64,000 nt of DNA from Alphaproteobacteria bacterium. Its GTDB lineage: Bacteria > Pseudomonadota > Alphaproteobacteria > Ferrovibrionales > Ferrovibrionaceae. Where the stretch lies: NCBI GenBank assembly GCA_018336035.1, contig JAGXRD010000123.1, positions 1 to 64,000 on the forward strand, written 5' to 3'. The first letter of the stretch is position 1. Every line of letters begins with the position of its first letter. The position numbers and the translations under genes were made by a program. Below are positions 44,476 to 53,531 of this stretch, in pieces. The notes under the pieces are model-generated. The model was not told the origin of the DNA. It saw nothing but the letters and a program-made list of their open reading frames with translations, and did not search any database.

Positions 44476-45459
44476 TCAGATCAGGCCGGCGAGCGGCGAT
44501 GAGGGGTCGGCATAGAGTTTCTTCGGCATGCGGCCGGCCTGATAGGCCAGGCGGCCGGCCTCGATCGCCAGCTTCATGGCGCGCGCCATGCGAATGGGGT
44601 CCTTGGCTTCGGCAATCGCGGTATTCATCAGCACGCCGTCGCAACCCAGTTCCATCGCCACGGCGGCATCGGAGGCGGTGCCCACGCCGGCATCGACCAG
44701 CACAGGCACTTTGGCATTCTCGATGATGATGCGGATGGTGACCGGGTTCTGCAGGCCGAGGCCGGAGCCGATGGGCGCCGCCAGCGGCATGATCGCGCAG
44801 GCGCCGAGGTCTTCCAGCTTTTTGGCCGCAATCGGATCGTCGGCGCAGTAGACCATGACGTCGAAGCCGTCCTTCACCAGCGCCTTGGTGGCTGCCAGCG
44901 TGGCTTCCATGTCGGGATAGAGCGTCTTCTGGTCGCCGAGCACTTCCAGCTTGACCAGCTTCCAGCCGCCGGCTTCACGCGCGAGGCGCAAGGTACGTAC
45001 AGCGTCATCTGCGGTGTAGCAGCCGGCCGTGTTGGGCAGGTAAGTGTATTTCTTCGGGTCGACGTAATCGACCAGCATCGGCTTGTTGCGGTCGGTGACA
45101 TTCACGCGCCGCACCGCCACGGTGACGATCTCGGCGCCCGAGGCCTCGATCGCCAGCTTGGTCTCTTCGAAATCCTTGTACTTGCCGGTGCCGACCAGCA
45201 GGCGGGAGCGGAAGCGCTGGCCCGCCACCTCGAAATAGTCGTCATCCTTCAGCGGCGCGTTGCCGCCGCCGATGAAATGCACGATCTCGATCCTGTCGCC
45301 GTCATTCAGGCCGGTGGCGTCATAGGCGGAGCGCGGCACGATTTCACGGTTCAGTTCGATGGCGATCTTGCGCGCGTCGAGTTCAAGCGCCGACAGCAGT
45401 TCGGCCACCGTGGCCGCGCCGCTCATATCCTGCATCTCGCCGTTAATCGTCAGGCGCAT
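44476..45459 (-). CDS. thiSG: ThiS-ThiG fusion: sulfur carrier and thiazole synthase
   Basis: A 327-residue fusion for thiazole formation in thiamine synthesis. Residues 1-66 are a complete ThiS ubiquitin-like domain ([10 protein letters not shown]... [10 protein letters not shown]), and the rest is ThiG, a TIM barrel whose [13 protein letters not shown] start and [28 protein letters not shown] end are typical. The ThiS C-terminal Gly-Gly, which is normally free for thiocarboxylate formation, is followed directly by ThiG, so either a protease frees it or the fusion works differently. No TPP riboswitch is visible upstream. thiC, thiE and thiO are not in the window. Confidence 0.93.
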   Translation of the reverse strand: MRLTINGEMQDMSGAATVAELLSALELDARKIAIELNREIVPRSAYDATGLNDGDRIEIVHFIGGGNAPLKDDDYFEVAGQRFRSRLLVGTGKYKDFEETKLAIEASGAEIVTVAVRRVNVTDRNKPMLVDYVDPKKYTYLPNTAGCYTADDAVRTLRLAREAGGWKLVKLEVLGDQKTLYPDMEATLAATKALVKDGFDVMVYCADDPIAAKKLEDLGACAIMPLAAPIGSGLGLQNPVTIRIIIENAKVPVLVDAGVGTASDAAVAMELGCDGVLMNTAIAEAKDPIRMARAMKLAIEAGRLAYQAGRMPKKLYADPSSPLAGLI

Positions 45460-45640
45460 TTCAAATCAACCCTGCTGACCCCCAAAGACACCCGGCCTTC
45501 CGGTCTTCTGCCGTTCAGCCCACTCCCCAGCCTGTTTCCAGGCGGCCCCCTTCAGATGGGGGCGCTGCGGAGCGCAGACAATAGAGCGTGGCGCGCCGCC
45601 GCGGCAACCCTTTCGGGCCGCCGCGAACGGCACCAAGGCT

Positions 45641-45669
45641 TTGTAACACAACGGCGACTGGGCTAGAAT
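45641..45669 (+). promoter_or_regulatory. Promoter of maiA and the TAXI/histidine-kinase genes
   Basis: TTGTAA (45641-45646), 17-bp spacer, TAGAAT (45664-45669), 21 bp above the maiA start, which has AGGAGGAGG. The 230-bp gap 45460-45690 otherwise holds GC-rich hairpins (CCCCC/GGGGG near 45546-45562). Confidence 0.7.
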
Positions 45670-45690
45670 CCGTATCAGGAGGAGGCAAGC

Positions 45691-46332
45691 ATGCTGCTAT
45701 ACGGTTATTTCCGGTCTTCGGCCGCCTATCGGGTCCGGATCGCGCTCAATCTCAAGGGCCTCGCCTACGACCAGACCTTTGTCCATCTTGCCAAGCTGGA
45801 GCAGCTGGCCGAGAGCTTTGCCGCCATCAATCCGCAGAAGCTGCTGCCGGTGCTGAAGGTCGACAGCGGCCAGTTGCTGACCCAGTCGCTGGCGATCCTC
45901 GAATATCTGGAAGAAACCCATCCGCAGCCGGCGCTGCTGCCGAAAGATCCGCTGGAACGTGCCCGCGTGCGGGCGCTGGCGCTCGCTGTGGCCTGCGAAA
46001 TCCACCCGCTCAACAACCCCCGCGTGCTGCGTTACCTGACCGGCAAGCTGGGGGTCAGCGAGGCGCAGAGGGACGACTGGTATCGCCACTGGGTCGAAGA
46101 GGGCCTGCAGGCCGTCGAGCAGATGCTGGTCTCGAGCCCGCAGACCGGCCGCTTCTGCCATGGCGACGCGCCGACGCTGGCCGATCTCTGCCTGGTGCCG
46201 CAGGTGGCCAATGGTCGCCGCTTCAAGGCCGACCTGTCGGGCTGTCCCACGGTGGTGCGCATTGACGCCGAATGCCAGAAACTGAAGGCCTTCGCCGATG
46301 CGGCGCCGGCCAACCAGCCGGATGCCGAATAA
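45691..46332 (+). CDS. maiA: Maleylacetoacetate isomerase (zeta-class GST)
   Basis: Glutathione-dependent isomerisation of maleylacetoacetate to fumarylacetoacetate. 213 residues. The N-terminal thioredoxin-like domain has the zeta-class motif SSAAYRVRIALNLKGL, then LLPVLKVDSGQLLTQSLAILEYLEE. The C-terminal domain includes AVACEIHPLNNPRVLRYL and FCHGDAPTLADLCLVPQV. The pathway needs it between hmgA and fahA. It is not in the hppD operon but in its own transcript, with the TAXI gene only 3 bp downstream. Confidence 0.94.
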   Translation: MLLYGYFRSSAAYRVRIALNLKGLAYDQTFVHLAKLEQLAESFAAINPQKLLPVLKVDSGQLLTQSLAILEYLEETHPQPALLPKDPLERARVRALALAVACEIHPLNNPRVLRYLTGKLGVSEAQRDDWYRHWVEEGLQAVEQMLVSSPQTGRFCHGDAPTLADLCLVPQVANGRRFKADLSGCPTVVRIDAECQKLKAFADAAPANQPDAE

Positions 46333-46335
46333 CAG

Positions 46336-47406
46336 ATGGTCCTGCGGGCTGTGAGCCGCTGCTTCCGCGTCCAGCCCGGTGCCATCAAGGGTGGCGCGGC
46401 GCTGCTGTTCGCGGCGATGCTTCTGGCCGCTTTGCCCGCCGGGATGTCAGCCTGGGCGCAGACCAGCATGCTGCGCATCGGTACCGGCGGGCAGAGTGGC
46501 ACCTATTTCCCCATTGGCAGCCTGATCGCCCAGGCGGTCAGCGACATGCCGGTCGGCCCGGGCTGCAACAGCAGCGAGGCGATCAACGGCCGCTGCGGCG
46601 TGCCGGGTCTGGTGGCGGTGGCGCAGACCTCGAACGGTTCGGTCGCCAATGTCGGCAGCCTGCAGAATGGCGAAATCGAAATGGCGCTGATACAGGCTGA
46701 TGTCGCCGATTGGGCCTTCAATGCGCGCGAAATATTCAATGGCAAGGGCAAGCACGATCGCCTGCGTTTCGTTGCGCATCTTTACTCCGAAGCGATGCAT
46801 GTGGTGACGCGGCGCGAGGCGCGTATCAATGCCATCGGCGATCTGCGCGGTCGCATGGTGGCGATGGATGAGCCGGGCTCGGGCACGCTGGTGCATGTCC
46901 GCAACCTGCTGGGCGCCTATCGTCTGGCGGAAGCCGATCTGCGCCCCGTCTATATCAAGCCCGACCTGGCGCTGCCGCGCCTGCTGATCGGCCAACTCGA
47001 TGCCTTTTTCATCGTGGCCGGCTGGCCCACCAAGGCGGTGAGCGAGGCGCTGGCCAGCGGGCAGGCCGCTCTGGCCGGTATCGACGCCGAGGCGGCCAAT
47101 CGCCTGGTGCGGCAGAATAGCTTCCTCAGTTTGGGGCAGATTCCGGCCGGCACCTATCCCGGCCAGACGAATGCCGTGGCCAGCCTGATGGTGGGCGCGC
47201 AGCTTGTCGTGCGCGCCGATCTGCCCGAGGCGCGCGTACAGGCGGTGCTGGAGGCCTTGTGGAGCCCACGCGGTCAGTCGCTGCTCGGCAGCGGTCATCC
47301 GCGCGGCGCAGATATCAGCTTCGCCAATGCCCTGACCGGCCGCAGCCTGCCGCTGCATGCCGGCGCCGAGCGCTTCTACCGCGCCCGCGGCAGCCTGGCG
47401 AACTGA
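46336..47406 (+). CDS. TAXI-family periplasmic solute receptor
   Basis: 356-residue binding protein of the TRAP-associated extracytoplasmic immunogenic (TAXI) family. The signal peptide ends near GMSAWAQ (about 42). The family opening LRIGTGGQSGTYFPIGSLIAQAVSD is followed by SNGSVANVGSLQNGEIEMALIQADVADWAF and VAMDEPGSGTLVHVRNLL. No TRAP membrane subunits (DctQ/M) lie nearby; instead a histidine kinase gene begins 11 bp downstream. The protein may thus serve as a ligand sensor. Its ligand is unknown; TAXI proteins bind glutamate or carboxylates in the few known cases. Confidence 0.88.
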   Translation: MVLRAVSRCFRVQPGAIKGGAALLFAAMLLAALPAGMSAWAQTSMLRIGTGGQSGTYFPIGSLIAQAVSDMPVGPGCNSSEAINGRCGVPGLVAVAQTSNGSVANVGSLQNGEIEMALIQADVADWAFNAREIFNGKGKHDRLRFVAHLYSEAMHVVTRREARINAIGDLRGRMVAMDEPGSGTLVHVRNLLGAYRLAEADLRPVYIKPDLALPRLLIGQLDAFFIVAGWPTKAVSEALASGQAALAGIDAEAANRLVRQNSFLSLGQIPAGTYPGQTNAVASLMVGAQLVVRADLPEARVQAVLEALWSPRGQSLLGSGHPRGADISFANALTGRSLPLHAGAERFYRARGSLAN

Positions 47407-47417
47407 GAGGCGGCATC

Positions 47418-48815
47418 ATGCTCGGTCGCCGCCAGATCACCTTCATCATCGTGCTTGTCGTGCTCGGCGCGCTCGGCGTGGCGCTCTATGTACAGAATGC
47501 ACTCACTTCGGTGGCTCGTAACCTGCCAGTCACGCTGCTGGATCAGGAGCGCGATGCCGAGACCATGATCCGGGAGATCGCCAATCTCGCCTGGGCCATC
47601 GAGGCCTGGCAGCACGAGCCGCAGGGCGAGGGCCGCGCCCGCGTGGTGGCGCATCTGATCTCGTCGCGGGCGCGCGCCGAGACGCTGCGCGCCAACTACA
47701 ATCTCGACAACATGGTGGGCGCGGCCGGCATGCATGCGGTCGCCAGTCCGGCCCTGCAGGATCTGGCGCGCTGGCTCGACGAGGGCGTGCCGGGACAGCC
47801 GGCGGGATCGCCGGCGGTGCTGGCGCTGATGCAGGCGCGGGCGCGCGATGCCGAATTTCGCCTGCTCGCGCTGCTGGGCGAGTCGCGCAGCATGGCGCGA
47901 GAGATGCTGGCGAACCAGGAGCGCCGGCTTGATCGCTTCGCCGATGGTGTCGGCATGCTGACGGCCTTCATCGCCATACTGGTGATCGGGCTGCTGGTGC
48001 TACTGTTCCGTGAGCGCCGCGTGGTCGACCTGAAGGAGCAGGCCGAGCTGTCGGCGCTGGCGGCCAAGCGCTCGGCCGAGGAAGCCAACCGCGCCAAGTC
48101 GGAATTCCTCGCCAATATGAGCCACGAGCTGCGCACGCCGCTGAATGCCATCATCGGTTTCTCGTCGATCATTCGCAGCGAGATGCTGGGCAAGGTGAAT
48201 ATCCCGCGCTATCGCGAATATGCCGGCGACATCCATGCCAGCGGCGAGCATCTGCTGGCGATCATCAACGACATTCTCGACCTGTCGAAGGTAGAGGCCG
48301 GCAAATACGAGCTGGCCGAACAGGATTTCGACGCCGACGAGATCATGACCGTGGCTTTGCGTCTGGTGCGCGAGAAGGTGGAGCGCAGCGATATCGAACT
48401 GCGCATCGTGCCGCCGACCGGGATCGTGCAGCTGAGCGCAGATCGCCGTGCGCTGCTGCAGGTGCTGATCAACCTGCTGGCCAATGCGCTGAAATTCACC
48501 GAGACGGGCCGCATTGTCCTGTCGGGAGAACTCACCGATGACGGCGGCTTCGTCTATCGCGTGGCCGATACCGGCATCGGCATGACGCCGGCGCAGATCA
48601 AGATCGCGCTGCAGCCATTCGGCCAGATCCAGAATGCGCTGACCCGCGCGCAGTCCGGCACGGGCCTCGGTCTCCCTTTAAGCGACCGCATGGTGCGCCT
48701 GCATGGCGGGCGGCTGGAAATCCAGAGCACACCGGGCAAGGGCACCACTGTCAGCATTCACCTGCCGGCGGCACGCGTGATCAGCGGCTTCAAGGCCGCG
48801 GCGAACGAGAAGTAA
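47418..48815 (+). CDS. PleC/DivJ-like sensor histidine kinase
   Basis: A 465-residue membrane kinase. Helices at about 8-28 and 180-197 flank a periplasmic domain of about 150 helical residues, followed by a coiled-coil and the HisKA domain with His236 in FLANMSHELRTPLNAIIGFSSII. The stretch EMLGKVNIPRYREYAGDIHASGEHLLAIINDILDLSKVEAGK is characteristic of the PleC/DivJ-type dimerisation domain that talks to DivK/PleD-like receivers. HATPase motifs NLLANALKFT, DTGIGM and GTGLGLPLS are intact. No response regulator is adjacent. Overlap or 11-bp spacing with the TAXI gene implies a shared function. Confidence 0.88.
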   Translation: MLGRRQITFIIVLVVLGALGVALYVQNALTSVARNLPVTLLDQERDAETMIREIANLAWAIEAWQHEPQGEGRARVVAHLISSRARAETLRANYNLDNMVGAAGMHAVASPALQDLARWLDEGVPGQPAGSPAVLALMQARARDAEFRLLALLGESRSMAREMLANQERRLDRFADGVGMLTAFIAILVIGLLVLLFRERRVVDLKEQAELSALAAKRSAEEANRAKSEFLANMSHELRTPLNAIIGFSSIIRSEMLGKVNIPRYREYAGDIHASGEHLLAIINDILDLSKVEAGKYELAEQDFDADEIMTVALRLVREKVERSDIELRIVPPTGIVQLSADRRALLQVLINLLANALKFTETGRIVLSGELTDDGGFVYRVADTGIGMTPAQIKIALQPFGQIQNALTRAQSGTGLGLPLSDRMVRLHGGRLEIQSTPGKGTTVSIHLPAARVISGFKAAANEK

Positions 48816-48827
48816 TCAGTTCAGTTT

Positions 48828-48900
48828 GTCATGCTCGGACTTGATCCGAGCATCCCTCGCAGGACGGGGAAAGATCCTCGGGTCGAGCCCGAGGATGACG
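48828..48900. repeat. REP-like palindrome pair
   Basis: Left stem GCTCGGA-cttga-TCCGAGC, linker with GGACGGGGAAA, right stem identical to 25629-25703. Between convergent histidine kinase and gph. Confidence 0.85.
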
Positions 48901-48906
48901 CCTTTA

Positions 48907-49575
48907 CTATCCACCCAGCGCGACGAGCGCGTCGGGTAGTTCCGAGAAATGATCGATCAGGCGGTCGCCGCCGAGATCCTTGGGCGCGATCTGCGTATAG
49001 CCGAAACTGACCACCACGCAGGGCAGGCCGGCGGCCTTGGCCGCGTTCACGTCATTGGCGGAATCGCCGACCATCGCTGCCCAGCTGAACGCCGTGCCGA
49101 GTTTATCCAGCGTGCCGCGGATATGACCGGGATCGGGCTTGCGCACCAGCAGACTGTCGCCGCCGACCACGGCGCCGAAGAAGCCGGAGAGGCCCAGCTG
49201 GTCGAGCAGGCTGCGGCTCAAGGCTTCCGGCTTGTTGGTGCAGACCGCCAGCGCGTAACCCTGCTCGGCCAGCGCAGCGAGGCAGGTGGCGACGCCGGGA
49301 AACGGACGGCTGGTCTGGGCGATATGCCGCCCGTAATAGACCATGAAATCGTTGAAAGCGGCTTCAAACACATCGGGCGCCGGCATGCCGCCCGAGGCCC
49401 GGAAGCCCTTCTCGATCAGGGCGCGGGCCCCGTCGCCCACCATGCTGCGCACCGATTCCAGCCCGATGGCCGGTCGTCCGGCCTGCACCAGCGCATGGTC
49501 GGTGGCGGCGGCAAGATCGGGTGCGGTATCCACCAGCGTGCCATCGAGATCGAACAGAATTGCCTTACGAGTCAT
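48907..49575 (-). CDS. gph: Phosphoglycolate phosphatase
   Basis: HAD-superfamily phosphatase that removes 2-phosphoglycolate formed by DNA repair or oxygenation. 222 residues. Catalytic D-x-D at Asp9/Asp11 in ILFDLDGTLVDTAPDL; motif II Thr in CTNKPEAL; motif III Lys in VRKPDPGHI; motif IV in MVGDSANDVNAAKAAG. A sugar-phosphate specificity different from phosphoglycolate is possible in this family. Divergent from glmU. Confidence 0.88.
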   Translation of the reverse strand: MTRKAILFDLDGTLVDTAPDLAAATDHALVQAGRPAIGLESVRSMVGDGARALIEKGFRASGGMPAPDVFEAAFNDFMVYYGRHIAQTSRPFPGVATCLAALAEQGYALAVCTNKPEALSRSLLDQLGLSGFFGAVVGGDSLLVRKPDPGHIRGTLDKLGTAFSWAAMVGDSANDVNAAKAAGLPCVVVSFGYTQIAPKDLGGDRLIDHFSELPDALVALGG

Positions 49576-49618
49576 GATGTTACAATTCGAAAGACCCTGA
49601 AACAGACGGAAAGACGAT

Positions 49619-49648
49619 TTGATTTCCGTTACCCAAGGCGGCTATGAC
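49619..49648 (+). promoter_or_regulatory. Candidate promoter of glmU
   Basis: TTGATT (49619-49624), 18-bp spacer, TATGAC (49643-49648), 55 bp above the glmU start. Confidence 0.3.
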
Positions 49649-49703
49649 ACTGTCCGCCGCGTCGAACGGCGGCGAATCGCGTTTTTGTACACGGAAGCAA
49701 AGC

Positions 49704-51074
49704 ATGGCGAAACGGCCATCCGGCAAGAGACAAGTGGCAGTGGTCATTCTGGCAGCAGGCCAGGGCACGCGCATGAAATCGGCGCTGCCCAAGGTGCTGC
49801 ATCCGGTGGCCGGGCATTCGATGCTGGGGCATGTGCTGGATGCCGCCACCGCGCTGAAGCCCGACCGTATCGTCGTCGTGACTGGCAAGGGCCAGGATGC
49901 GGTTGCGGCGGCCGCCACTGCTGCAGCGGCGAAGACGGCGATCCAGCATCCGGCGCGCGGCACCGGCCACGCGGTCATGGCGGCGCTGCCGGCGCTCAAA
50001 GGTTTCAAGGGCGATGTGATCGTGCTGTTCGGCGACACACCGCTGCTGACGGCAGAGCTGGTGAAGAGCCTGCTGGCGGCGCGGCGCGGCAAGGGCGATC
50101 CGGCCGCCGTGATTGTCGGCTTCCGCCCGGTCGATCCCGCCGCCTATGGCCGGCTGATCGTGGACGGCAACGGCAAGCTGCTTAAGATCGTCGAATTCAA
50201 GAATGCCGCCGAAGATGAACGCGCCGTGCGGCTGTGCAATGCCGGTCTGGTGGCCTTCGACGGTGCGCGCCTGCCGGCCCTGCTGAAGAAGCTGACCGAT
50301 AAAAACGCCCAGGGCGAATTCCTGCTTACCGACACGGTGGAGCATGCCAATGCGAAAGGCTGGACCTGCCGCGTGGTGGAAGCCGACCCGGTCGAGGTGA
50401 TGGGCATCAACACCCGCGCCGAACTCAGCGTCGCCGAAGCGGCAATGCAGCAGCGCCTGCGCCTGGCGGCCATGGCTGGCGGCGTGACCATGACTGCGCC
50501 GGAAACGGTGTACCTGCGCAAGGACACGCAGTTCGGCCGCGATGTCACCATTGAGCCCTTCGTGGTCTTCGGCCCGAAGGTGAGCGTGGGCGACAATGTG
50601 GTGATCCGCAGCCACAGCCATATCGAAGGCGCCAGCATTGCCGAGGGCGCCACGATAGGCCCGTTCGCCCGTCTGCGGCCGGGTGCAAAACTGGCCGCCA
50701 ATGCCCATATCGGCAATTTCGTCGAGATCAAGAATGCCAGTATCGAGGCGGGCGCCAAGGTCAATCACCTGACCTATATCGGCGATGCCCGCGTCGGCGC
50801 GAAGGCCAATATCGGTGCCGGCACCATCACCTGCAATTACGACGGCTACGACAAGCATCACACCGATATCGGCGCCGGCGCCTTCATCGGCTCGAATTCG
50901 GCGCTGGTGGCCCCGGTGAAGATCGGCGATGGCGCCATCGTCGCGGCCGGCAGCGTGATCACCCGCAATGTGCCGGCCGATGCGCTCAGCCTCGGGCGTG
51001 GCCGTCAGGAAGACAAACCGGGCAAGGCCGCTGCTTTCCGTCGTGCCAAGGCCGCGACCCGTAAAAAGAAGTAG
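49704..51074 (+). CDS. glmU: Bifunctional UDP-GlcNAc pyrophosphorylase / GlcN-1-P acetyltransferase
   Basis: Last two steps of UDP-GlcNAc synthesis, for peptidoglycan and LPS. 456 residues from ATG 49704. The N-terminal uridylyltransferase domain begins with VVILAAGQGTRMKSALPKVLHPV; the C-terminal half is a left-handed beta helix with hexapeptide repeats (about 260-430), where GAGTITCNYDGYDKHHTDIGAGAFIGSN holds the acetyltransferase His and Asn residues. glmS begins 11 bp later, so the two enzymes of the pathway form one operon. Confidence 0.96.
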   Translation: MAKRPSGKRQVAVVILAAGQGTRMKSALPKVLHPVAGHSMLGHVLDAATALKPDRIVVVTGKGQDAVAAAATAAAAKTAIQHPARGTGHAVMAALPALKGFKGDVIVLFGDTPLLTAELVKSLLAARRGKGDPAAVIVGFRPVDPAAYGRLIVDGNGKLLKIVEFKNAAEDERAVRLCNAGLVAFDGARLPALLKKLTDKNAQGEFLLTDTVEHANAKGWTCRVVEADPVEVMGINTRAELSVAEAAMQQRLRLAAMAGGVTMTAPETVYLRKDTQFGRDVTIEPFVVFGPKVSVGDNVVIRSHSHIEGASIAEGATIGPFARLRPGAKLAANAHIGNFVEIKNASIEAGAKVNHLTYIGDARVGAKANIGAGTITCNYDGYDKHHTDIGAGAFIGSNSALVAPVKIGDGAIVAAGSVITRNVPADALSLGRGRQEDKPGKAAAFRRAKAATRKKK

Positions 51075-51085
51075 GAGTCCCCAGC

Positions 51086-52912
51086 ATGTGTGGAATTGTC
51101 GGTGTTGTCGGTACGCGGGATGTCGTGCCGCTGCTGGTCGATGGGCTCAAGCGGCTGGAATATCGCGGCTATGATTCGGCCGGTGTCGCCACGCTGGTGA
51201 AGAGCGGCGCGCTGGAGCGCCGCCGTGCCGAAGGCAAGATCGTCAACCTGCAGGCGCGCCTGCAGGAGGAACCGCTGCAGGGCCTGATCGGCATCGCGCA
51301 TACGCGCTGGGCCACGCATGGCGCGCCGAATGAATCCAATGCGCATCCGCATGCCACCGAGCGCGTCGCGCTGGTGCATAACGGCATCATCGAGAATTAC
51401 CGCGAACTGGGCGAGGAACTGCTCAAGAAGGGGCACACCTTCCAGAGCCAGACCGACACGGAAGTGGCCGTGCGCCTGATCGACCAGTATCTGATCGAGG
51501 GGCTGAAGCCGGAAGAGGCCGTCAGGACCGCGCTCGGCCGCCTGCGCGGCGCCTTTGCGCTGGCCATCCTGTTCCATGGCGAGACCGACCTGCTGATCGG
51601 CGCGCGTCGCGGTGCGCCGCTGGCGGTCGGTTTCGGCAATGGCGAGATGTATCTGGGTTCGGATGCGCTGGCGCTGGCGCCGCTGACCGACAAGATCGCC
51701 TATCTGGATGAAGGCGACTGGGTCGTGCTGAGTCGCGACGGCGCGCGTTTCTTCGATGCCGACAACAAGCCGGTGCAGCGCGCCGTGCGGCCGACCGCGA
51801 TCAGCGGCGCCATGATCGGCAAGGGCAACTACCGCCATTACATGCTGAAGGAAATCTACGAGCAGCCGGCGGTGATGGGCGACACCATCAACACCATGGT
51901 CAGCCCGACCGACCGCTGGGTCCATCTGCCCGATCTCGGCATCGACCTGGCGAAAATCAGCCGCATCACCATCGTGGCCTGCGGCACATCGTATTATTCC
52001 GGCCTGGTGGCGAAATACTGGCTCGAACGCTATGCCCGCATCGGCGTCGAGGTCGATGTTGCGTCTGAATTCCGCTACCGCGAAGCGCCGGTCGATCCCA
52101 ACAGCCTGTCGATCTTCATCTCGCAGTCGGGCGAGACCGCCGATACGCTGGCCGCCCTGCGCTATGTGAAGCAGAATGGCGGTCGCACGCTGGTGATCGT
52201 CAACGTACCGGAAAGCAGCATGGCACGCGAAGCCGATGGCGTGCTGCCCACGAAAGCCGGCCCGGAAATCGGCGTCGCCTCGACCAAGGCCTTCACCTGC
52301 CAGCTGGTGACGCTGGCGGCCTTCAGTCTGGCAGTGGCGCGCGCGCGCAAGGCGATGAGCGAGGCGGACAGCGCCAAGCTGATGGCCGCGCTGATGGAAG
52401 TGCCGGCCCAGGCCGCCGAGGTGCTGAACCACGACGAGGACCTGCAGGCGCTGGCCGAGAAGATCATGGATGCGCGCGACGTGCTGTATATCGGCCGCGG
52501 CCCGTGCTATCCGCTGGCGCTGGAAGGCGCCCTGAAGCTGAAGGAAATCTCCTATATACATGCCGAGGGCTATGCCGCCGGCGAGCTGAAACACGGCCCG
52601 ATCGCGCTGATCGATGAGCAGGTGCCGGTGATCGTGATTGCACCAAGCGACAGCCTGTTCGAGAAGACCATTTCCAACATGCAGGAAGTGATGGCGCGCG
52701 GCGGCAAGGTGATCTTCATGTCGGACAAGGCCGGCCTGTCGCATGTCGATGAGCGCACCTTCGCCACCGTGGTGCTGCCGCAGGTCGAGCCTTTCGTGGC
52801 GCCGATCCTCTATGCGATTCCGGTGCAGCTGCTGGCCTATCATGTCGCGGTGCTGAAGGGCACCGACGTGGACCAGCCGCGCAACCTCGCCAAATCCGTC
52901 ACTGTCGAATAA
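51086..52912 (+). CDS. glmS: Glutamine--fructose-6-phosphate aminotransferase (isomerising)
   Basis: Makes glucosamine-6-phosphate from fructose-6-phosphate and glutamine. 608 residues. The glutaminase nucleophile is Cys2 in MCGIVGVVG, so Met1 must be removed. Two SIS sugar-phosphate domains follow (about 280-420 and 455-590), with ACGTSYYSGLVAKYW and SQSGETADTLAALRY. The C-terminal NLAKSVTVE is the conserved family tail. No glmS ribozyme or small-RNA target is visible in the 11-bp gap before it. In operon with glmU. Confidence 0.97.
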   Translation: MCGIVGVVGTRDVVPLLVDGLKRLEYRGYDSAGVATLVKSGALERRRAEGKIVNLQARLQEEPLQGLIGIAHTRWATHGAPNESNAHPHATERVALVHNGIIENYRELGEELLKKGHTFQSQTDTEVAVRLIDQYLIEGLKPEEAVRTALGRLRGAFALAILFHGETDLLIGARRGAPLAVGFGNGEMYLGSDALALAPLTDKIAYLDEGDWVVLSRDGARFFDADNKPVQRAVRPTAISGAMIGKGNYRHYMLKEIYEQPAVMGDTINTMVSPTDRWVHLPDLGIDLAKISRITIVACGTSYYSGLVAKYWLERYARIGVEVDVASEFRYREAPVDPNSLSIFISQSGETADTLAALRYVKQNGGRTLVIVNVPESSMAREADGVLPTKAGPEIGVASTKAFTCQLVTLAAFSLAVARARKAMSEADSAKLMAALMEVPAQAAEVLNHDEDLQALAEKIMDARDVLYIGRGPCYPLALEGALKLKEISYIHAEGYAAGELKHGPIALIDEQVPVIVIAPSDSLFEKTISNMQEVMARGGKVIFMSDKAGLSHVDERTFATVVLPQVEPFVAPILYAIPVQLLAYHVAVLKGTDVDQPRNLAKSVTVE

Positions 52913-52925
52913 GGAGACGTCGCTG

Positions 52926-53531
52926 ATGAGTACCGTCGAACGTGGGTTGATGCCGTTCCGTATCAGCATTTGCGGCGTGGCCGAACTGCACGAATTCGCC
53001 GGTGACGTCAGCCATATTCTCGGCATCCTCGATCCCGGCACGCCGCAGCCAGACGGCTATGTGCATCACCCCCAGGCGCTGCGCGAGGAATTCCGCTTCT
53101 ACGATATCGTCACGCAGGAAGAGAGCCGCAGCATGCCGACCGAGGCCGATGTCGCCGCCATCCTGAAAGTGGGCGAGAAGCTGGCGGCCCAGCCGGTGAA
53201 GCATCTGCTGGTGCATTGCTATGCCGGCGTGTCGCGCTCGACCGCTTCGGCCGTCGCCCTGATGGCGCAGCGCAATCCCGGCCGTGCCGCCGATATCTTT
53301 GCCGCACTGGGCGATATCCGCCCCAAGGCCTGGCCCAACACCGTGATGATCGGCCATGCCGACCGCATGCTGGGCCTGGGCGGGACGCTTGTCGAAGCAC
53401 TCCGGCTGCACCACATTGCCGTAGCCCATCGCTATCCCGAGGTTCGGACCCTGATCTCCAGCGTGGGTCGTCGGCATGAGCTGCCGGCGGAATATCACGC
53501 GGAAGGATTGGCCCCCGATGAGTCAGTATGA
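52926..53531 (+). CDS. Protein tyrosine phosphatase-like protein
   Basis: 201 residues with the Cys-based phosphatase loop HCYAGVSRSTA: Cys98 and Arg104 in the pattern C-x5-R-S, and DIVTQEESRSMPTEADV upstream where a general acid would lie. The sequence falls in a small, alphaproteobacterial PTP/dual-specificity group often annotated as a tyrosine phosphatase; true substrate may be a phosphorylated protein, inositol or RNA. It lies between glmS (13 bp) and gor, whose start is inside it (14-bp overlap in another frame), so all are probably co-expressed. Confidence 0.75.
   Translation: MSTVERGLMPFRISICGVAELHEFAGDVSHILGILDPGTPQPDGYVHHPQALREEFRFYDIVTQEESRSMPTEADVAAILKVGEKLAAQPVKHLLVHCYAGVSRSTASAVALMAQRNPGRAADIFAALGDIRPKAWPNTVMIGHADRMLGLGGTLVEALRLHHIAVAHRYPEVRTLISSVGRRHELPAEYHAEGLAPDESV

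Noticed and set aside
43823-45459. dedA as part of thiamine synthesis
   Set aside because: Co-transcription with thiSG is likely, but DedA is a general lipid flippase family; no specific link.
45460-45690. TPP riboswitch before thiSG
   Set aside because: Neither the CTGAGA nor the ACCTGA core is present on the minus strand.
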